A stretch of 64,000 nucleotides of DNA from Yponomeuta sedellus (Eukaryota > Arthropoda > Insecta > Lepidoptera > Yponomeutidae), in assembly GCA_934045075.1 (NCBI GenBank), contig OW203740.1, forward strand, positions 21,155,878-21,219,877. The letters are read 5' to 3'. This document shows positions 23,086 to 36,199 of this stretch, one piece after another; position 1 is the first letter of the stretch; each line of letters begins with the position of its first letter. Both the position numbers and the translations under genes were made by a program. The notes beneath the pieces were generated by a model. It was not told the origin of the DNA, made no database searches, and saw only the letters and a program-made list of their open reading frames with translations.

Positions 23086-23984
23086 TGGCTGTTACTACGT
23101 AGGGACATTACCCGTAGCAGCATTGCTATGAGCTTAACGTAATTAACGGACCACATCATGAACTATTAAATTATTATACTTATTGACTAACGATTTCTCA
23201 CTATCTCTTACAATATAGACGATTTTATCGTAAAAACGAGAGGCAAACAGTTGTCCCGTCTATTTTTTTATATGAACGTTTTATACACGGCGCTACCCGA
23301 AGGCTAAAAGTATCCAATATGTAGCTCCACCACAAGTAGCGCAGTCTATACTAAGTATAAACGTCATTCTTAGCCGACACGTAGCTTGTCCGCTGGTAGT
23401 AGCAGCGAGTATTCTGAAACCGAGTCACTGGCAGTAGTGGCACTGGATGCTCGCAGGCGCAGCCGGCGCGGGCGGTGCTGGCACCGCTAGTAGCACCACC
23501 TTGTAAGTGAGGTTGGCTGGAAGAAAATTATACTTAGCATTAAGTAAAACTTTGTACCAAATTCGACGTGTTTTGTGCACTAAAGGATTTTAAAAATATA
23601 ACAGGTAAGGGGAGTGCATTGAAACATCAGTTGTCGCCGATGCGTAGTCTAACCGCTTCGTAATCGTCATCTCAACGGAGGTTTGGATGTCTCTGAAGCA
23701 TAAGAAGCTCCATCTTTGGTCTGCAATAAAGAATTGTCTATGTTCTATCAGACTATCAAAATGGGTTTGGAACTCAGATCATAGAAAGAAGGAGATATGG
23801 CATGGGGGCGTGGTCCGTGTCGCCTCGATATGATCAAATTGATCATAGCGGCGCGCACCGCTCTTAGCGCAGACCTATTTGTGTGGCAACCGTTGTTGAC
23901 GCAGGAGCTCCATATTTATTTCGAAATGCCGGTCTGTAGCTTGTTTATTCGTAAAAATCGGAGTACTAAACAAAACTATAAGAC
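23086..23984. other. Intergenic stretch, no gene seen
   Basis: Near 23775-23800 a phrase (CAGATCATAGAAAGAAGGAGATAT) recurs in reverse at about 26380-26405. Nothing here codes. Confidence 0.5.
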
Positions 23985-24195
23985 ATATAATAATAATAAT
24001 ATTCATGGACATATTACACAGATCTCGTTAGCCCTATACTAAGTACAACTAAATGACTTGTGTTATAGGTGCTAACTCGACGATAGATTTAATACAATAA
24101 ATACAACAAAGACCCAAGACAAACTAGAAAAGTTCGTTTCCTAGTTTGACCCGGCCGGGGATCGAACCCGAGACCTTCGGTGGCATAACATAACA
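23985..24195 (-). mobile_element. Second tRNA-derived SINE family, truncated copy
   Basis: Shares ATGGACATATTACACAGATCTCG, GCCCTATACTAAGTACAACT and CTAGTTTGACCCGGCCGGG with 39005-39270. The minus-strand B box GGTTCGATCCCC is present, but the tRNA-like head is cut off soon after CCGAAGGTCTC. Confidence 0.8.
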
Positions 24196-24829
24196 TGTGG
24201 AATAACATACCACCTTTAAACGCAATTTTAAAGTATTATTTCTATTTTTAATGTATTGTTAAAGATTTCACCCTAAGAAGCTTCAACCTGTCAGTGCAAA
24301 CACCTTAGGTAGCTTAGAGTGCACGCCGTAGGGCAGTGGCGGTGTGCATGCAATATTATCAATAATTAATCGATATTATTATGGACGGTTGACGGATTAT
24401 AAAAAAAATTCTTTTTAGATACATATAGCTATTTGCATGACTAACCTGAAATTCAAAAATATCTTCAGATAGACTATTAAGATGTTTTCATGAAATGTTC
24501 AAATTAAATTTACTGACGGTCACTGAACTAAACGGTTTCTTTGTCACACATAGGTACATTACACATAATAGATTTATATAATATGAAAACATAAAAAAAT
24601 AACTATCCCCTCTTCCTTTTTATCCTTAAATTTACTAGGATCAATTTTTTTTTTAAATATAAATAATAGTTTTTTCTTATAAATTACAGGAAAGTCTATA
24701 ACAAGATAAAGTGTCAGTGGATTTTAAGAAAAAAACTACTTTATAAAAAAAAATGTGATGTGCAGAACCCTTGGAGCGCGAGTCCGATTCGCACTTGGCC
24801 AGTTTTATATTTAGTATTACAATACCAGA
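24196..24829. other. Intergenic stretch, no gene seen
   Basis: AT-rich, no recognisable repeat or gene. Confidence 0.5.
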
Positions 24830-25068
24830 CTTTTTGCTTATTTTTTAGCTATCCTCCCGAACCCAACATAAAAGAAAAATATCCGCTGCAGGAAGATCAG
24901 ATAGTTGGCTTCTTTCAAAATCCAGTACGTTTTGTTCGGAAAACTTTAAAGACATTTTCAGGAGACAAAAAGGTCACTTATACTTTTCCCATGGGCTGTA
25001 CCAACGTATTTTTCTGGGAAATCAAACGGAGCAGTGTTAGGGGTATCCAAAATTTGATAAATAATTAG
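24830..25068 (+). other. Isolated exon-like open frame, unidentified
   Basis: After a pyrimidine-rich tract and TTTTTTAG, an open frame reads YPPEPNIKEKYPLQEDQIVGF...TFPMG and stops at 25068. Its composition looks protein-like and unlike the AT-rich background. I recognise no family and no partner exon, so it could be a host exon, a transposon piece or chance. Confidence 0.25.
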
Positions 25069-25870
25069 GAAGTTACTTTAATTATAAACCCATGATACAT
25101 TTCAATCACAGCCATCAACATATTCTATAGTTAATCCTAAGAATCCAAGCATGGCTACTGATTTCCTATATATTGCTGTTACTCAGGCAAGTGGCAATTT
25201 CTTCAGAAAAATGGTAGTTTTTCGAGTTTATACATGTGTTTGTTCTATTTTTTATATAGCTAGGTGAATTATTTTCAGAGAATAAGAAAGTAATTGTTCT
25301 CTTAAAAAAGTCAGCACTTGATTATTCCACCCAACAAAAGCTACTGTTAATTTACAGACTCCTAACAGAGTTACCAATATAAGCCAATTTGTAAATGGTA
25401 ATGTAACAGCATTTCACGTTACAGTGGGTATTCATATACTAAATAAAATATCCAAGACCCAGGCACAAATGCGTCCCTTACCGTGGACGTGCTCTTCACA
25501 CAAATATTAGTAAGTTCTTTTCATTACCAGGATTCAAACCCTGAAGACCTAGCTTTTCAGGCAGCGTCACTACCAAATATGCTTCATTGGTGTTCTGTCC
25601 AACAAATTTAACATACCTGTAAACATTTTTAACATACCGTATTAGTAAACAGTACAAGGGTCATCGTCATTATCAAAATAATCAAATTCGACAACAATAG
25701 AAAGCCAAGTCTGCGTCTTTATCCTATACTGAAGCCACAAATTCTGTCAAAAAGACAAGAACTTAATAAAGATTTACATTTCACGGGACAATAATAGGAT
25801 TATTTATTTTAATAATATTGTATTTTCTAAGGTTAACACGAGCACTAGACATAATTAAAATTGTTTTTAT
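25069..25870. other. Intergenic stretch with a SINE relic
   Basis: At about 25495-25580 the minus strand has a diverged tRNA-like head with B-box-like GGGTTTGAATCCTGG. The rest shows no gene. Confidence 0.45.
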
Positions 25871-26007
25871 ACGGATTTATGCTCGTTTATTACATTTTTA
25901 CAATTTTCCAACGTTTCGGCACTTTTACAGGTGCCGTGGTCTCGGATGACTGAGGTGGTAGGCGTCTTTTTAAATTGTAAAAATGTAATAAACGAGCATA
26001 AATCCGT
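25871..26007. mobile_element. 137-bp MITE-like element with perfect 34-bp inverted ends
   Basis: Arms 25871-25904 and 25974-26007 are perfect reverse complements (ACGGATTTATGCTCG...ACAAT). The centre contains ACGTTTCGGCACTTTTACAG and GTGCCGTGGTCTCGG. A related core phrase, GCCGAAACGTTGG, occurs near 20877. Confidence 0.85.
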
Positions 26008-28020
26008 CTATAAACAGTTTAAATTTAATAATATTGTTTTTGTAAATTTAACATGTTCTGTTTTTTGTATCACCCCTACACGAAGTGTATTGTTCATAAG
26101 TGAATAACCTCTCATCGCAAATTTTTATCGACAAATGTATTATTTGATACAAGTGTTCCATCCCTAAGAAGTTCACCGACGCTGTTGTGTACGTGTACGA
26201 GTGTATTCGTACAATTGTTTTTCATAGTGTGCGAACCGATTAGAAGATTAGAACGCTAGTAGATGACTGGACAGACGTGTGCGTGAACCTAATATTTACA
26301 ATATTGTGCATGTAATGAAAACGCACACATCTTCAAAAGTGGCGACAGCGGTACCGGACATATTTCGCGGTTAGGGCATATCTCCTTCTTTCTATGATCT
26401 GAGGTTTGGAAGAACTTTGATATTATACGTCTACGCCCAATAAATGTAGAAACAATTTAGTTTAGTCGCTTTGCAGCATGACTAGTACGAGTATGAGACT
26501 ATGGTAAAGTCAATTTATTAAGGAACAAGAACAAGCCTGAGCGTGAGTGAAGTCACGCGATTAAAACTTATGCTGAACTTAGTATTTTACAATATACCCG
26601 TACTTACATGCTTTATTTACTTTTATCTAGGGAACGGACAAAGTGCAGAGCAAGTGCAACTCAACTCAACAGTGTTGTAGGTGGCAGGGCGGTGGTTTGC
26701 CGGGGCGGAAGAAAAAACAAGATAATTATGTTCAGGTCTTAGTGGAGCACAGTTACATGTTGGAAGATTAATATGTTCCAACATGTAATTTTTTCTACAA
26801 GGTAATTTTTTCTATTTATATTTTCCCCGGTGCGCGGCGCTGGCCGTGACTTCCGCCGGCAATTTATGTTTCTCTGTTTATTTTTCCCGCGGAAAGCGTT
26901 CAATTTGTCCTTCATTTGTGTTTAAAACTCTCGCTTTCGGCACAATGATTTTGCAAATGGCACACCGAGCGCTCCACTCCGCCCCGTCGCGCCCCTCTCC
27001 TCGTTCCCCCGCGGCAACCCGCGCCCGCGGTGACGGCACCAATTAATATAAATAATGAAGCGATATTTCAGAGCGTGGAAGCTGCGTGACGCGTAACGTT
27101 TGACGCGTCACAGGCGCGGGCGCGGGGGCTAGATTCTTGTTTGCGACACGTGGCGAGGCTCTGCACTACAAATGGCGTGAGGTGCGCGCTCTGCAATCAA
27201 TGAGTCAAAGTTTATTTTAATAATGTTTGTGAAGTCGCGCTTTGGATTGATATCTCACAAACGAGTTGATGAGTTCAGCGTCATGAATAATGAATAGGAC
27301 TCTAATATAGCCATCACCCCGCTCCTCATTCCACACCTGCCCACCCCGCACAGAACCCTTCTTCATCATATTATTTTAATAAAGTTCGCTCCTGATTTGG
27401 CTCTCAGTTAGTATATCCGGTTATAGTGCAGGAATGTTAACTTAGCTCTGCCGTATAGGTGTGAGGAGTATTTATCACTCATAGTACCGTATTTGAGCGG
27501 ATATTTGATACGTGATAGTGATATTGAGCCACATCATTGTACAACAAAGTCTAGTAGATGTTTCCTTTTTGCACACATCTATTCGAGGAATGTTACATAA
27601 TCAATGGTTTTGTACACTTCCACCACACGCTTAATAGATAGCTAAACATGTTCCTTGCTTCTGCTTTAGGTGACGATACACAGAATCGCACGGCCTGGTG
27701 CTGTGTGCCGGGTCCTGGCTGTAACGACCGTCCTTGTCCCGCCTGACACTACCACAACTGCAAATCCACAAAAGTGCCCACATAGTACGGCCGCGGCCTG
27801 GCCGCACATGTGGGCACCACCTTTCTGGTTTTTCGTCTATGTCATCTTCATCAGCAGACCAGGGCAACCAACGCGGTTCAAAACTGTATCACGATACTGA
27901 CCGAATTTTTTTTAACGCACGGCCTAGACAGCTATCGTCATGCTTCGTTTTTCAAAGGATCGTCGATCGTTTTTATTTTATTCTACCTTATATCAATTTA
28001 TTAAGACCTTCAGCCTAGGT
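26008..28020. other. Intergenic stretch with CpG-rich patch, no gene seen
   Basis: 26753-26788 is a small hairpin (13-bp arms). 26820-27190 is CpG-rich and lacks splice-supported coding. 27478-27565 is a diverged duplicate of 17335-17430. Frames at 27630-27900 have no recognisable product. Confidence 0.45.
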
Positions 28021-28050
28021 TAATAAATAAATAAATAAATAAATAAATAG
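28021..28050. repeat. TAAA microsatellite
   Basis: Seven to eight tandem AAAT units. Confidence 0.95.
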
Positions 28051-29490
28051 GCACGCCTACACGATGTGATAATTGCCAAGCATTATAATCAGTGTAGGTG
28101 TAACGCAATGCTTTATCGCGGTAATAGGTGCTAGTGGTAAGCTCATATATTAGGCGCACCAAATCCTGAACGATTCCAATCGTGAAATGGTCAAATCAGT
28201 AACATATGATAATAATTGAACGTAACGGTTAGGTTTCTCTTAACTTAAAAATATTTTAACAAGTTGCTGTCGCTCGTTGTGTTGTACCTAACTTTTGAGG
28301 GTTAGTACGCATCATATTATTCTAGCCAGCCTGAAGCAGTGCCACATTGGTCACATATTGAAATTCAGCATTGTTATTTCTAGTTCGTTGATCATCTAAA
28401 TATAAAATTTCAATTAATATCAATTTTGTAAAACAATTTTTTTTTTAATAAATTTACGCATTTATAATAAATTTACATCAATTAATAATGAATAGCTGTG
28501 TTACAAAGTTCGCGCTTCAGACCGAGACCAGTCGGCAGCAACGCGCGCGGCCCGTACTGTATACGTGCACAGTGAAATGCGCCTTACGGTCTAACGATAC
28601 AGGCGGAAATCCTGTGTGGCTTCAAATAAATGCTTTGTACGCACACTGCAATTTGCTTAAGCAAATAGTGGTCCTCGCGATCACTATTTGTAAGAAGAGA
28701 ATATAGTAGATATATGCTTTATTAGATCGGGGCCAGTCGGCTACAGTCAGCGCTGGCGGTGATTTGAGAAATAACTTCCTCCAGCTGGCCGCGAGCGGCC
28801 TTGTCTTAAATCTGTTCTGGCGCATTAATTCCATAATCTCGGGCGCGGGCGGCCCTCGCTCCTCGCTCGCACAGTTTTTTGTTCAGATCAAGCGGTCGGT
28901 CCTCCCGCGCGGCGCGAGTTTAATCTGCGACTCTCGGAGGTCGTCAAAGTACTTTCGCGCTCTGAGTTATATGGACTGTGCTTTTTACGATAAATCTCGC
29001 TGTGAACAGTCTCAGGATGGCAATTGACACAATCTTAGTGGTACAGACTATTTATATTAGTTTGTTATCGTCCTAGGTACAACTGATACGCGGTATTAGG
29101 GTCTTCCTGCCCTTCTATAACGTAAGATTTCGCTCTATCGAGTTACGCATGCAGACGACTCCAGAGTGTCAAAATATGTATGCATTTTATAAGTAAAAAT
29201 TAACATCACTCAACTCAGCGGATACTTACATAATGAAACCCCTGGATGCAAGCATAGTACGTGACACTTAACGTCAGCTCAATTGGTATAGAACATTACT
29301 AAAGTAATACATAAATTAACAGAGTGGTTTTTAAAATGAACATGAGCATAAAATGTCGAACTCCAACGTACTACCCCTGGCGATGAGACCGCCAATTGTA
29401 TATTACTTAGATTGAAGAAATCGTGGTTGTATTCTTTTTTATGGTTGTGCAATAAAGTGTACTCTATCTATCTATTTATTTCTAGCCCTT
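28051..29490. other. Intergenic stretch, no gene seen
   Basis: Contains a small hairpin at 28662-28690 (CAAATAGTG arms) and a GC-rich patch at 28780-28940. No coding sequence supported. Confidence 0.45.
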
Positions 29491-29735
29491 CCTGTCACTG
29501 TTGGCGGCTCTGACCTCGACCACTGTGTCTACCTGGAAAAAACAGTCCATTAAATTAGTCCAACTTCGAGAAAAAGGTAATTCGTCGAATCCAACTCGGG
29601 TGGGCAGCGACGAGTGGACGCGGACGGCACAAGACCAGGGAGCTTCAAAAACAACGAGCGAAGCATGTCCTGTCCAATGGCTGATGGCAATGATAATGAT
29701 TACTGATGTATGTATACTATCAGTAGATTTCTAAA
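29491..29735 (+). pseudogene. RTE-clade LINE fragment
   Basis: Frames give a DHCVYLEKTV-like piece and FEKKVIRRIQLGWAA, which match the conserved post-RT stretch of RTE elements (YLGQ, F..EVNRRIQLGWAAFGK). The remainder is frameshifted. A 245-bp relic only. Confidence 0.7.
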
Positions 29736-30922
29736 GTTTATGTTTAAAGATCAGTTAATGCATACAAACTCGTAAGCGCTGTCTCGGCTCTCACTGGTGG
29801 CGCGCTGCCGCTGTTCTGCACCTTTACTTTATTGGCTCCCGGTGCTGCGCCGCCATCTATTTCATTTATTGAGCAAATCCGCGAGCCAGTATTTGATTTA
29901 TCTCGTAAAATATGATTTTTGTACACTCCATTTAGAATAAGTTTAGAATTCAATGGAAAAACCAAATCTATTCTTGAGACTATGCCGTAAGGAGGTTTTG
30001 ATGATTTTTTTTTTTTGAAAGATTATTAGACATTGTCTTCCACTGCTATTCCATTATTCAATATAACTAAAAAGAAATTATATTTTTACAAACACGTGGG
30101 TCGCTTTAGTAAAATTGATATCTTTAAATCTGATTATCAACTCTTATGCTGATTGGTTACTAGTTTTATGCCACACCTGGCAATAAAGTGGCTTTCTGGC
30201 CAAGTGTAGACATAACTAGTTTTACCTCGTAGTTTCTATGGTACGAGTATCATATCATAAAATTATAACATTTGTAGGAATAAGTAGATAATGAGACCTC
30301 TCAGGACAAAAACGAAAACAATATTGTGGACTTAACAGAGCTCTATCTCAATTGGAAGTACTCTATGACAATCAGTTTGTGAGTGAGTGAGTCATTTGGT
30401 GCCGAAAAGTGAAACATTTGGACCCCCGCGTCTAGAAAACTATTCTGTTGCACGAAACAACAATCATTATTATTATACTCTATTGCACACGAAAAACACA
30501 ATACAGAAGCATCTTAAGAATCATATCAGAGTCGCATTCCTGTGAATATTGCAGGATTTGCAGGACATCGTCTAGCAGTCTCCGCGGCCGCGGTCGTCGC
30601 TACACATACATCGTTAACATCATACAGCAGGGGCGCGCCCGCGCGCTGCTTACTCGGGAGGCAGCGGATGCCGCGGACGACGCTCCCTGCTACGGAACAT
30701 ATCCATAGTGTGTGCCTCTAGATAGTTGTTCTTGGAGTTTAACCACTCTACTACTTTAGCACATTAAAGCTTAATTTCAGACACAACGTGTGTTACATTT
30801 TGGCTCGGGGCCGCCGTTCCTTAGTCTATTTTTCTATGATCTGGTGGTCTTGCATTGGATGAAATGAAATGACAGATTGGAAAATGAAATGACAGGACCA
30901 TCATGTGGAGCTCGGTGATTGT
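29736..30922. other. Intergenic stretch, no gene seen
   Basis: No supported gene. A GC-rich patch lies at 30580-30680. Confidence 0.45.
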
Positions 30923-30974
30923 TGAGGTCTGTACGTCTGATCCATCTCAGGATGAATCAGACGTACAGACCTCA
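30923..30974. repeat. 19-bp-arm perfect hairpin
   Basis: Arms 30923-30941 and 30956-30974 (TGAGGTCTGTACGTCTGAT and its complement), with further inner pairing TCC/GGA. Confidence 0.95.
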
Positions 30975-31195
30975 GTAGGTGCGTCGTTCGGGGAGGCTCG
31001 ATTTTCGTTCGAGGTTGTGGTGGTTTAATAATCTCTTAAAAAATTCATGGAAGTAGCGACGTCCACTAACGGGTTGGCAGCGAGGGCCGGAGAGTCGTAT
31101 GCAAGGCGAGGCCAGTAGTGGCGCTAGTACTGGCCGCCCCATCCCTCGCCCGCCTCGACCCCCGCGCTCGCCCCTGACGCTGACAAAGGGAAAGA

Positions 31196-31350
31196 ACCTA
31201 TTTAGAGGCCAAAAATTACACCCATGCCGGGATCCGAACCCGCGACCACCATTCTCTATATTACGTACAGGCAGCGACATCTGGGTGGAATTTTTGGCCT
31301 CTAAATAGGTTTTTAAAATTGTCCTTAGCACGGGTTAGTGCATTAAAAAT
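31196..31350 (-). mobile_element. tRNA-derived SINE, rearranged copy 2
   Basis: Carries the minus-strand B box (GGGTTCGGATCCC) and the same outer blocks as the 6228-6450 copy, but the A-box half is deleted. Both ends carry CCTATTTAGAGGCCAAAAATT and its reverse complement, so the copy is itself a foldback. Confidence 0.75.
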
Positions 31351-31377
31351 AAAAATAGTATAAAGGGAAAGAAGTTC

Positions 31378-31714
31378 TCTCATGCGGAGCGCCCGCCCCC
31401 GCCGCCCCCGCCCCCGCCGCCGCCGCGAGCGCGCGTGTGTGCGTGCGGGGGCGCCACCGCACGCCACCGCGTTGAGTGTTAGATTTTCTTTTCATATTGA
31501 AATCGTTGTGTGATAGAAAATAATGTATGAGAGAAGCGAGTCGCCCGCACTTGCCGACGATAGTCCGAGCCGCGATGGCCGCCGGTCGCTTAAGATGTTT
31601 ACCGGATTGATGACGTGTGAACGGGTGGTGAACGGCACATTGCGACTGAGCTTCCGCGACGGGGCGGGGGAACTTTGGCGGGGTTCGGCTCGGCCCCCCC
31701 TCGGGCGCTTCTGA
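31378..31714 (+). other. CpG island with a 63-codon open frame
   Basis: A dense CpG/CCG run (31380-31460) is followed by an ATG at 31523 opening a 63-codon frame (MYERSESPALADDSPSRDGR...) that ends at 31714. The frame spans a CpG-rich segment like those at the host exons here. I recognise no domain. It could be a first exon, an upstream ORF or chance. Confidence 0.3.
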
Positions 31715-32073
31715 ATGATTTTACAGAAAAACTGAAAAAAATCCGACCTCGAAAGAAATTAACTAAATGCAGCGGGACCAGATGTTGCTGCGGTACTTAG
31801 CGAAATTGTACCATTAGTAATTACAAGGATCCTTTTGCACACAGTGTAGCGTTAATTCCTTATGCATAGAGGCTACAATGACTTGGCACGATTTTCATGT
31901 AGTTTTGCAAGTATTTTGCTCGTTGGAATTTTAATTCTTGAACTAAAAGTAAATGGATATTGGATGCAGCGCGGTGTTAGTGCGAGCATCTGCCGGTGAC
32001 TTTGCAGTGATAATAATAAGGATTCGACTTTTCAGTATTACAGTTATTGTTTGTAACATCCTATGATGTATTC
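31715..32073. other. Intergenic stretch, no gene seen
   Basis: AT-rich, nothing recognised. Confidence 0.5.
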
Positions 32074-32214
32074 ACGATACCTAGTTTTACGTCACGCTAT
32101 GATCGTTACGTAAAACTAGGTATCGTAAGCTATGATCTATTGATCATAGCTTCTATTTAGAACTTTAATCGATTTCCGCAAAAACCGGCCGTTTTTGCGG
32201 AAATCGATTAAAGT
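32074..32214. repeat. Cluster of three consecutive hairpins
   Basis: First: arms 32074-32092 and 32108-32126, perfect 19 bp. Second: 32128-32137 and 32142-32151, perfect 10 bp. Third: about 32162-32185 and 32191-32214, 24 bp with one bulged base. The motif GCTATGATC appears three times within them. Confidence 0.9.
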
Positions 32215-33880
32215 CCTTGGTTTCTAGGTTGTAAAAATATATATCACAGTTGATATGATTTCTCAGGTTCACTTTTAATAAAAACGTATTATTAAACAGT
32301 TATGATTTTTACCCTTTGACAACTGATATGCTCAACTGGTTGTGCCGTGGGGGCACGTTTGTTTCCCGTCAGCTCAACAGAAATACCAACGACTCAACTC
32401 GGACCCATGACGGAACTATTATGCTCAACTGGTTGAATGCCTTAAGTTTTGGAGACAACATTAGCAGTTAGTGCAGTGGTTACAGTCATTTGTTGTGTTG
32501 TAAAACAAACGCGATAGATAAAAAGTGACGTTATTAACTGGCTCCGCCGGTATGTTTCCTGAACTTTCAGCAAGGGTCCACTGTACTACGCTCTGAACCA
32601 ACAGTAAATTTGGTTTATTCACTGAGTTAAAAGGCCTGTGTGAAATAATTTAACTAAGAATAATTATGACGCCACATGTCGCTGCGGTTTTTGGGACAAC
32701 AGGTATGTGCAGGGCTTGTGAATACTTTGTTGAGGTGGCAAAGACCTCTCAGGATATCCCGCCGCCAGGCAGGCGCGGTGCTGGGCGGCAGTCCAGCGTG
32801 CCAGCAGCAGGCACTGAAGCTGCTCTGCAGCAGGCTTCAAGACATCAGTATGCGGCCCGCGCCGCGACGCTCACACGGAATTCGCAAGCGCCACACGCCG
32901 CCCGCCGCCTACGCGCTACGCAGCCGCTACGAGCTACGCCGTAGCCATGCTACACGCTACGAAGTGGGATCGTGCGACGAACCTAATGCTCGCATTAAAC
33001 TGTTATTGCTCGCAAACTGCGCATTATCTATAGAAATATGAGATCGACGGAGAGGTGAATGTGTTTTCATTAAAATATGAGGTGAACGGAGCGACGCAAT
33101 CTGTTTACATATAAAGGCTGGCTTCTCTAAAAGGTGCAGACGACACGACTGAGAGCACACGCCCGGGTTGAGCGAGGTCGGCTGCTCATTAAGCTATGTA
33201 GAGGTACAAAACATAAATAACCTTTCAATAAATCGTTTCAAATTCTTCTTTTCTATGTAGGTCTAGTAAAAAATAATTCAAAACTAACATTAAAGCTAAT
33301 ATTTACAGTGAACTAGAAGGCTACTTTATTTCCATCTGCTACTTTGAAATGCATTTCAGGTATTATAAAATAAAAGTTCCTTAATTAAATATATTTTTAT
33401 TCATAATAGAAATTAAAATGTTTGTTGGATGAACGTCCATTAGTTCCAAAAATCGGAATAACATAAACATTTGTCAACATCTTGTATTTTTTTATCAATT
33501 TAATAAAATCCCTAACTACAATACAATACAAGCCCAGTTTTAGAGTTAAAGCTGTCGGAAATGTTTTGTGTTTCTCAATTAATGAGGTGAGGTGATACCA
33601 AGAACGTTTTATCCTTGAGTGATACCGAAACTTACTTTTCTTGTTTGTAAAACGAGATATCGTCGCGCGATGACGTCATAAAAACTTATTGTTTGTTCGC
33701 CCACACACACAGGTATGCGGGCCGGCATCCACTACACACCGACGCACGCACACACGCGTGTCTGGGCCGGCACGGTTCTCCGAGCTGAGCGAGCCGAGCG
33801 CCACGCCGCCAGCTAACGAGACCTGCACATACATTTCCACATCGACTCCTAAACATATTTCTACAATACCTACACCTCAT
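32215..33880. other. Intergenic stretch, no gene seen
   Basis: GC-rich around 32750-32960 with repeated CTACGC/GCTACG elements. Frames there show no splice support or family. Confidence 0.45.
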
Positions 33881-34035
33881 CATCATCATAGTCAGCGGGT
33901 GTCAGTCCACTGCTGGACATGGGCCGGTCCCATGCAAGACACGCCACTGAGCCCGATCTTCGGCTCTCCTCTTCCAGTCACTGCCCACCGCTTTGCGAAT
34001 GTCGTCGCTCCACCTGGGCCTCGATTCTGTTAGTG
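33881..34035 (-). pseudogene. RTE-clade LINE 3' end
   Basis: The minus-strand frame reads RPRWSDDIRKAVGSDWKRRAEDRAQWR, the characteristic C-terminus of RTE-type LINEs (R..RWSDDI......W...A.DR..WR). It is followed on the left by a CATCATCATCAT-type 3' tail. Only the last portion is present. Confidence 0.8.
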
Positions 34036-35534
34036 CATTATTACAATGACAGATACGTGGTCGGATCACGTGGGATGTTTTTTCATACCATTGACGCCCA
34101 AAAGGTTCGATATATGTGCGCGCGCAGACTTGAAGCAGCAATGAAATTAAATCGCCATGTTCATGAAGTTGTCAGTATATCACAATGCATTAGCAAAATC
34201 TAGGCCCAGGTCACAGGGCGTCCTACGCTACGTTTGCCGATTTGCGGTCTCCACTCAAGAACTCGACTACCGCAACGGTTATGACCCGCCCACTGCCACG
34301 TCAGTTTATTAATCCGTTGAGCTTTGTCGATCACTTTAGTTCTCTGGTAAATAACTTCGTTTCGGATTCAATCCCGCATTCCACCTTTATCTTTAGGGAC
34401 TGCGGTATATTCGACAAGAAGACTCGACGAAGTTTTCTAAATGCCGCCCAGCCCGCCTGTATTCTTCTGTGGGTTTCCCTCTCCAAATTGTGAAACTACT
34501 TCGAGTGGGATTCCGTTTACGGCATTCAGTTCCGGACAATACCTACACACCTAGTTTTCAAACACACCTAGTTTTAGTGGTAATTTTCGTTAAAATTATT
34601 TTTGTGTCTTAGTGCTGTATGTAAGTCATTATCTATTTTTATAAAAACATATTGACGATTTTTTATTCTCACCCATGCCAATTGAAAGTGTAGACGCAAA
34701 ATTTTCACAGGCTTAAGACACTCGTCGCATAAAAATAAGATAAAATTTATTCGACAGATTCATTAGAAATATATTTTTTCATTCGAATTATATGTAGCAT
34801 TACGTTCAGAATACAGATTTTGGTTGTCGCTCAACTTTTTATGTAGAATTCACAAGTCATAAGCCTTAGAAGCGAATTTCTTCCCCGAATTCAAATATCC
34901 GAAAAGCCTTCTTTAAAAGTTTCCTTGATTTCTTTATGATTTCATCACCAGATCATGACTTCGTGACCACGGGACTACTTGTAGAGTCTACCCTTTCCAA
35001 CCACAAAAGATTTTTTTTCAATACATTCAGCGTCTCCGAGTAATCAGGGAATATACCTACAAAATAAAAAGGAAGATTCTGACGAATTGACAACCTCTTC
35101 ATTTTGGAAATCGGTTAAAAGTGAACTCTACACCTAACAGGTCCAGATCAATACTTATCGTTGTCGATAAGTAAAAAATAAAACATAAAGATAAAACAAT
35201 CTGAAATTGTTGTCCGACATTCACAATGTTTTTGAAAACGAGTGTTGTTGTGTTTACCTAGAAGATCACACGTTGACGTGTCACGGCGGTGACGCGGCCG
35301 GGTTGCGTAGCACGAGCGCTGCCGGCAATTGAATGAGTCGCTAGCTAAAAATGCAGTCAGGACTTGATTTATTTATATGCACTCAAATATTAACATTCCC
35401 TTAATAGGTCACTCCTTACGGTTTCTATACGATCCCGAAAATACTTGAGGAAACCCGGCCGTGAAAAAATCTGTGATATTGTGCTATGTCAATAATTTTT
35501 GAAAACAATTAATCATATGATAATAATAACCCTT
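34036..35534. other. Intergenic stretch, no gene seen
   Basis: An 83-codon frame at 34242-34493 has no recognisable product. The remainder is AT-rich. Confidence 0.45.
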
Positions 35535-35845
35535 TGTATGTCCCCACTGGTGGGTAAGGTTAGGCAATACTCCACCACGAGGGCTAAGTCCGGGTTGCTG
35601 GAGGATTTTTAAGACAGTGGTGGACCTAACTGCCAAAGTTATAAAGCCGCTCATAAGGCCTCTGACATGGCTTAACGACTGTCATTACATAACAGCCGGC
35701 ACCAACGGCTTAACGTGCTTACAAAGCACGGAAGCGCTCGAAAAAAATGCCCATAGCGGTAGTGTCTGGATGGTCACGCATCTCACCGCGCCTGTTGTTG
35801 CTTAGCCTAAGTGATTGATTCCAATCACTCGGTTTCACTGGGTCA
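35535..35845 (+). repeat. Dispersed repeat family X, copy
   Basis: Diverged copy of 7068-7398, sharing TCCACCACGAGGGC, ACAGCCGGCACCAACGGC and GCCTGTTGTTGCTTA. It lacks the GGGGCACGGG part. Confidence 0.8.
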
Positions 35846-36199
35846 CGAGCGCTGATGAAAATAATTCTCTCATCGATACGCGGAAGTAATGTACAGTTCC
35901 GATTAAACTAAACGGAGCGTCCCGGCGTCATCTGCTCAATTGGCGGCGTAACTAGGAAAGAACAATTCAGATTTGTGCCTATTATTTACTTTCTTCGTTT
36001 CATGGAGATGAATTCTCCTTCGTTCGTTTGTAGATGTTTGTTGGTTACGGCATCGCCTGCACACTTGCCGTGTTCGACATAGGAAAATATTCATAACGAT
36101 ACGACGTCGTTGGACTTGTACTCATACAACATTCACAAAATATGGTAGCATGTTCTGGACCTTAGAACAGCAGTCTGATAATATCGTGCCGTTACCGTT

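Noticed and set aside
27631..28018. Overlapping frames on both strands
   Set aside because: No splice sites, domain or conserved repeat could be tied to them.
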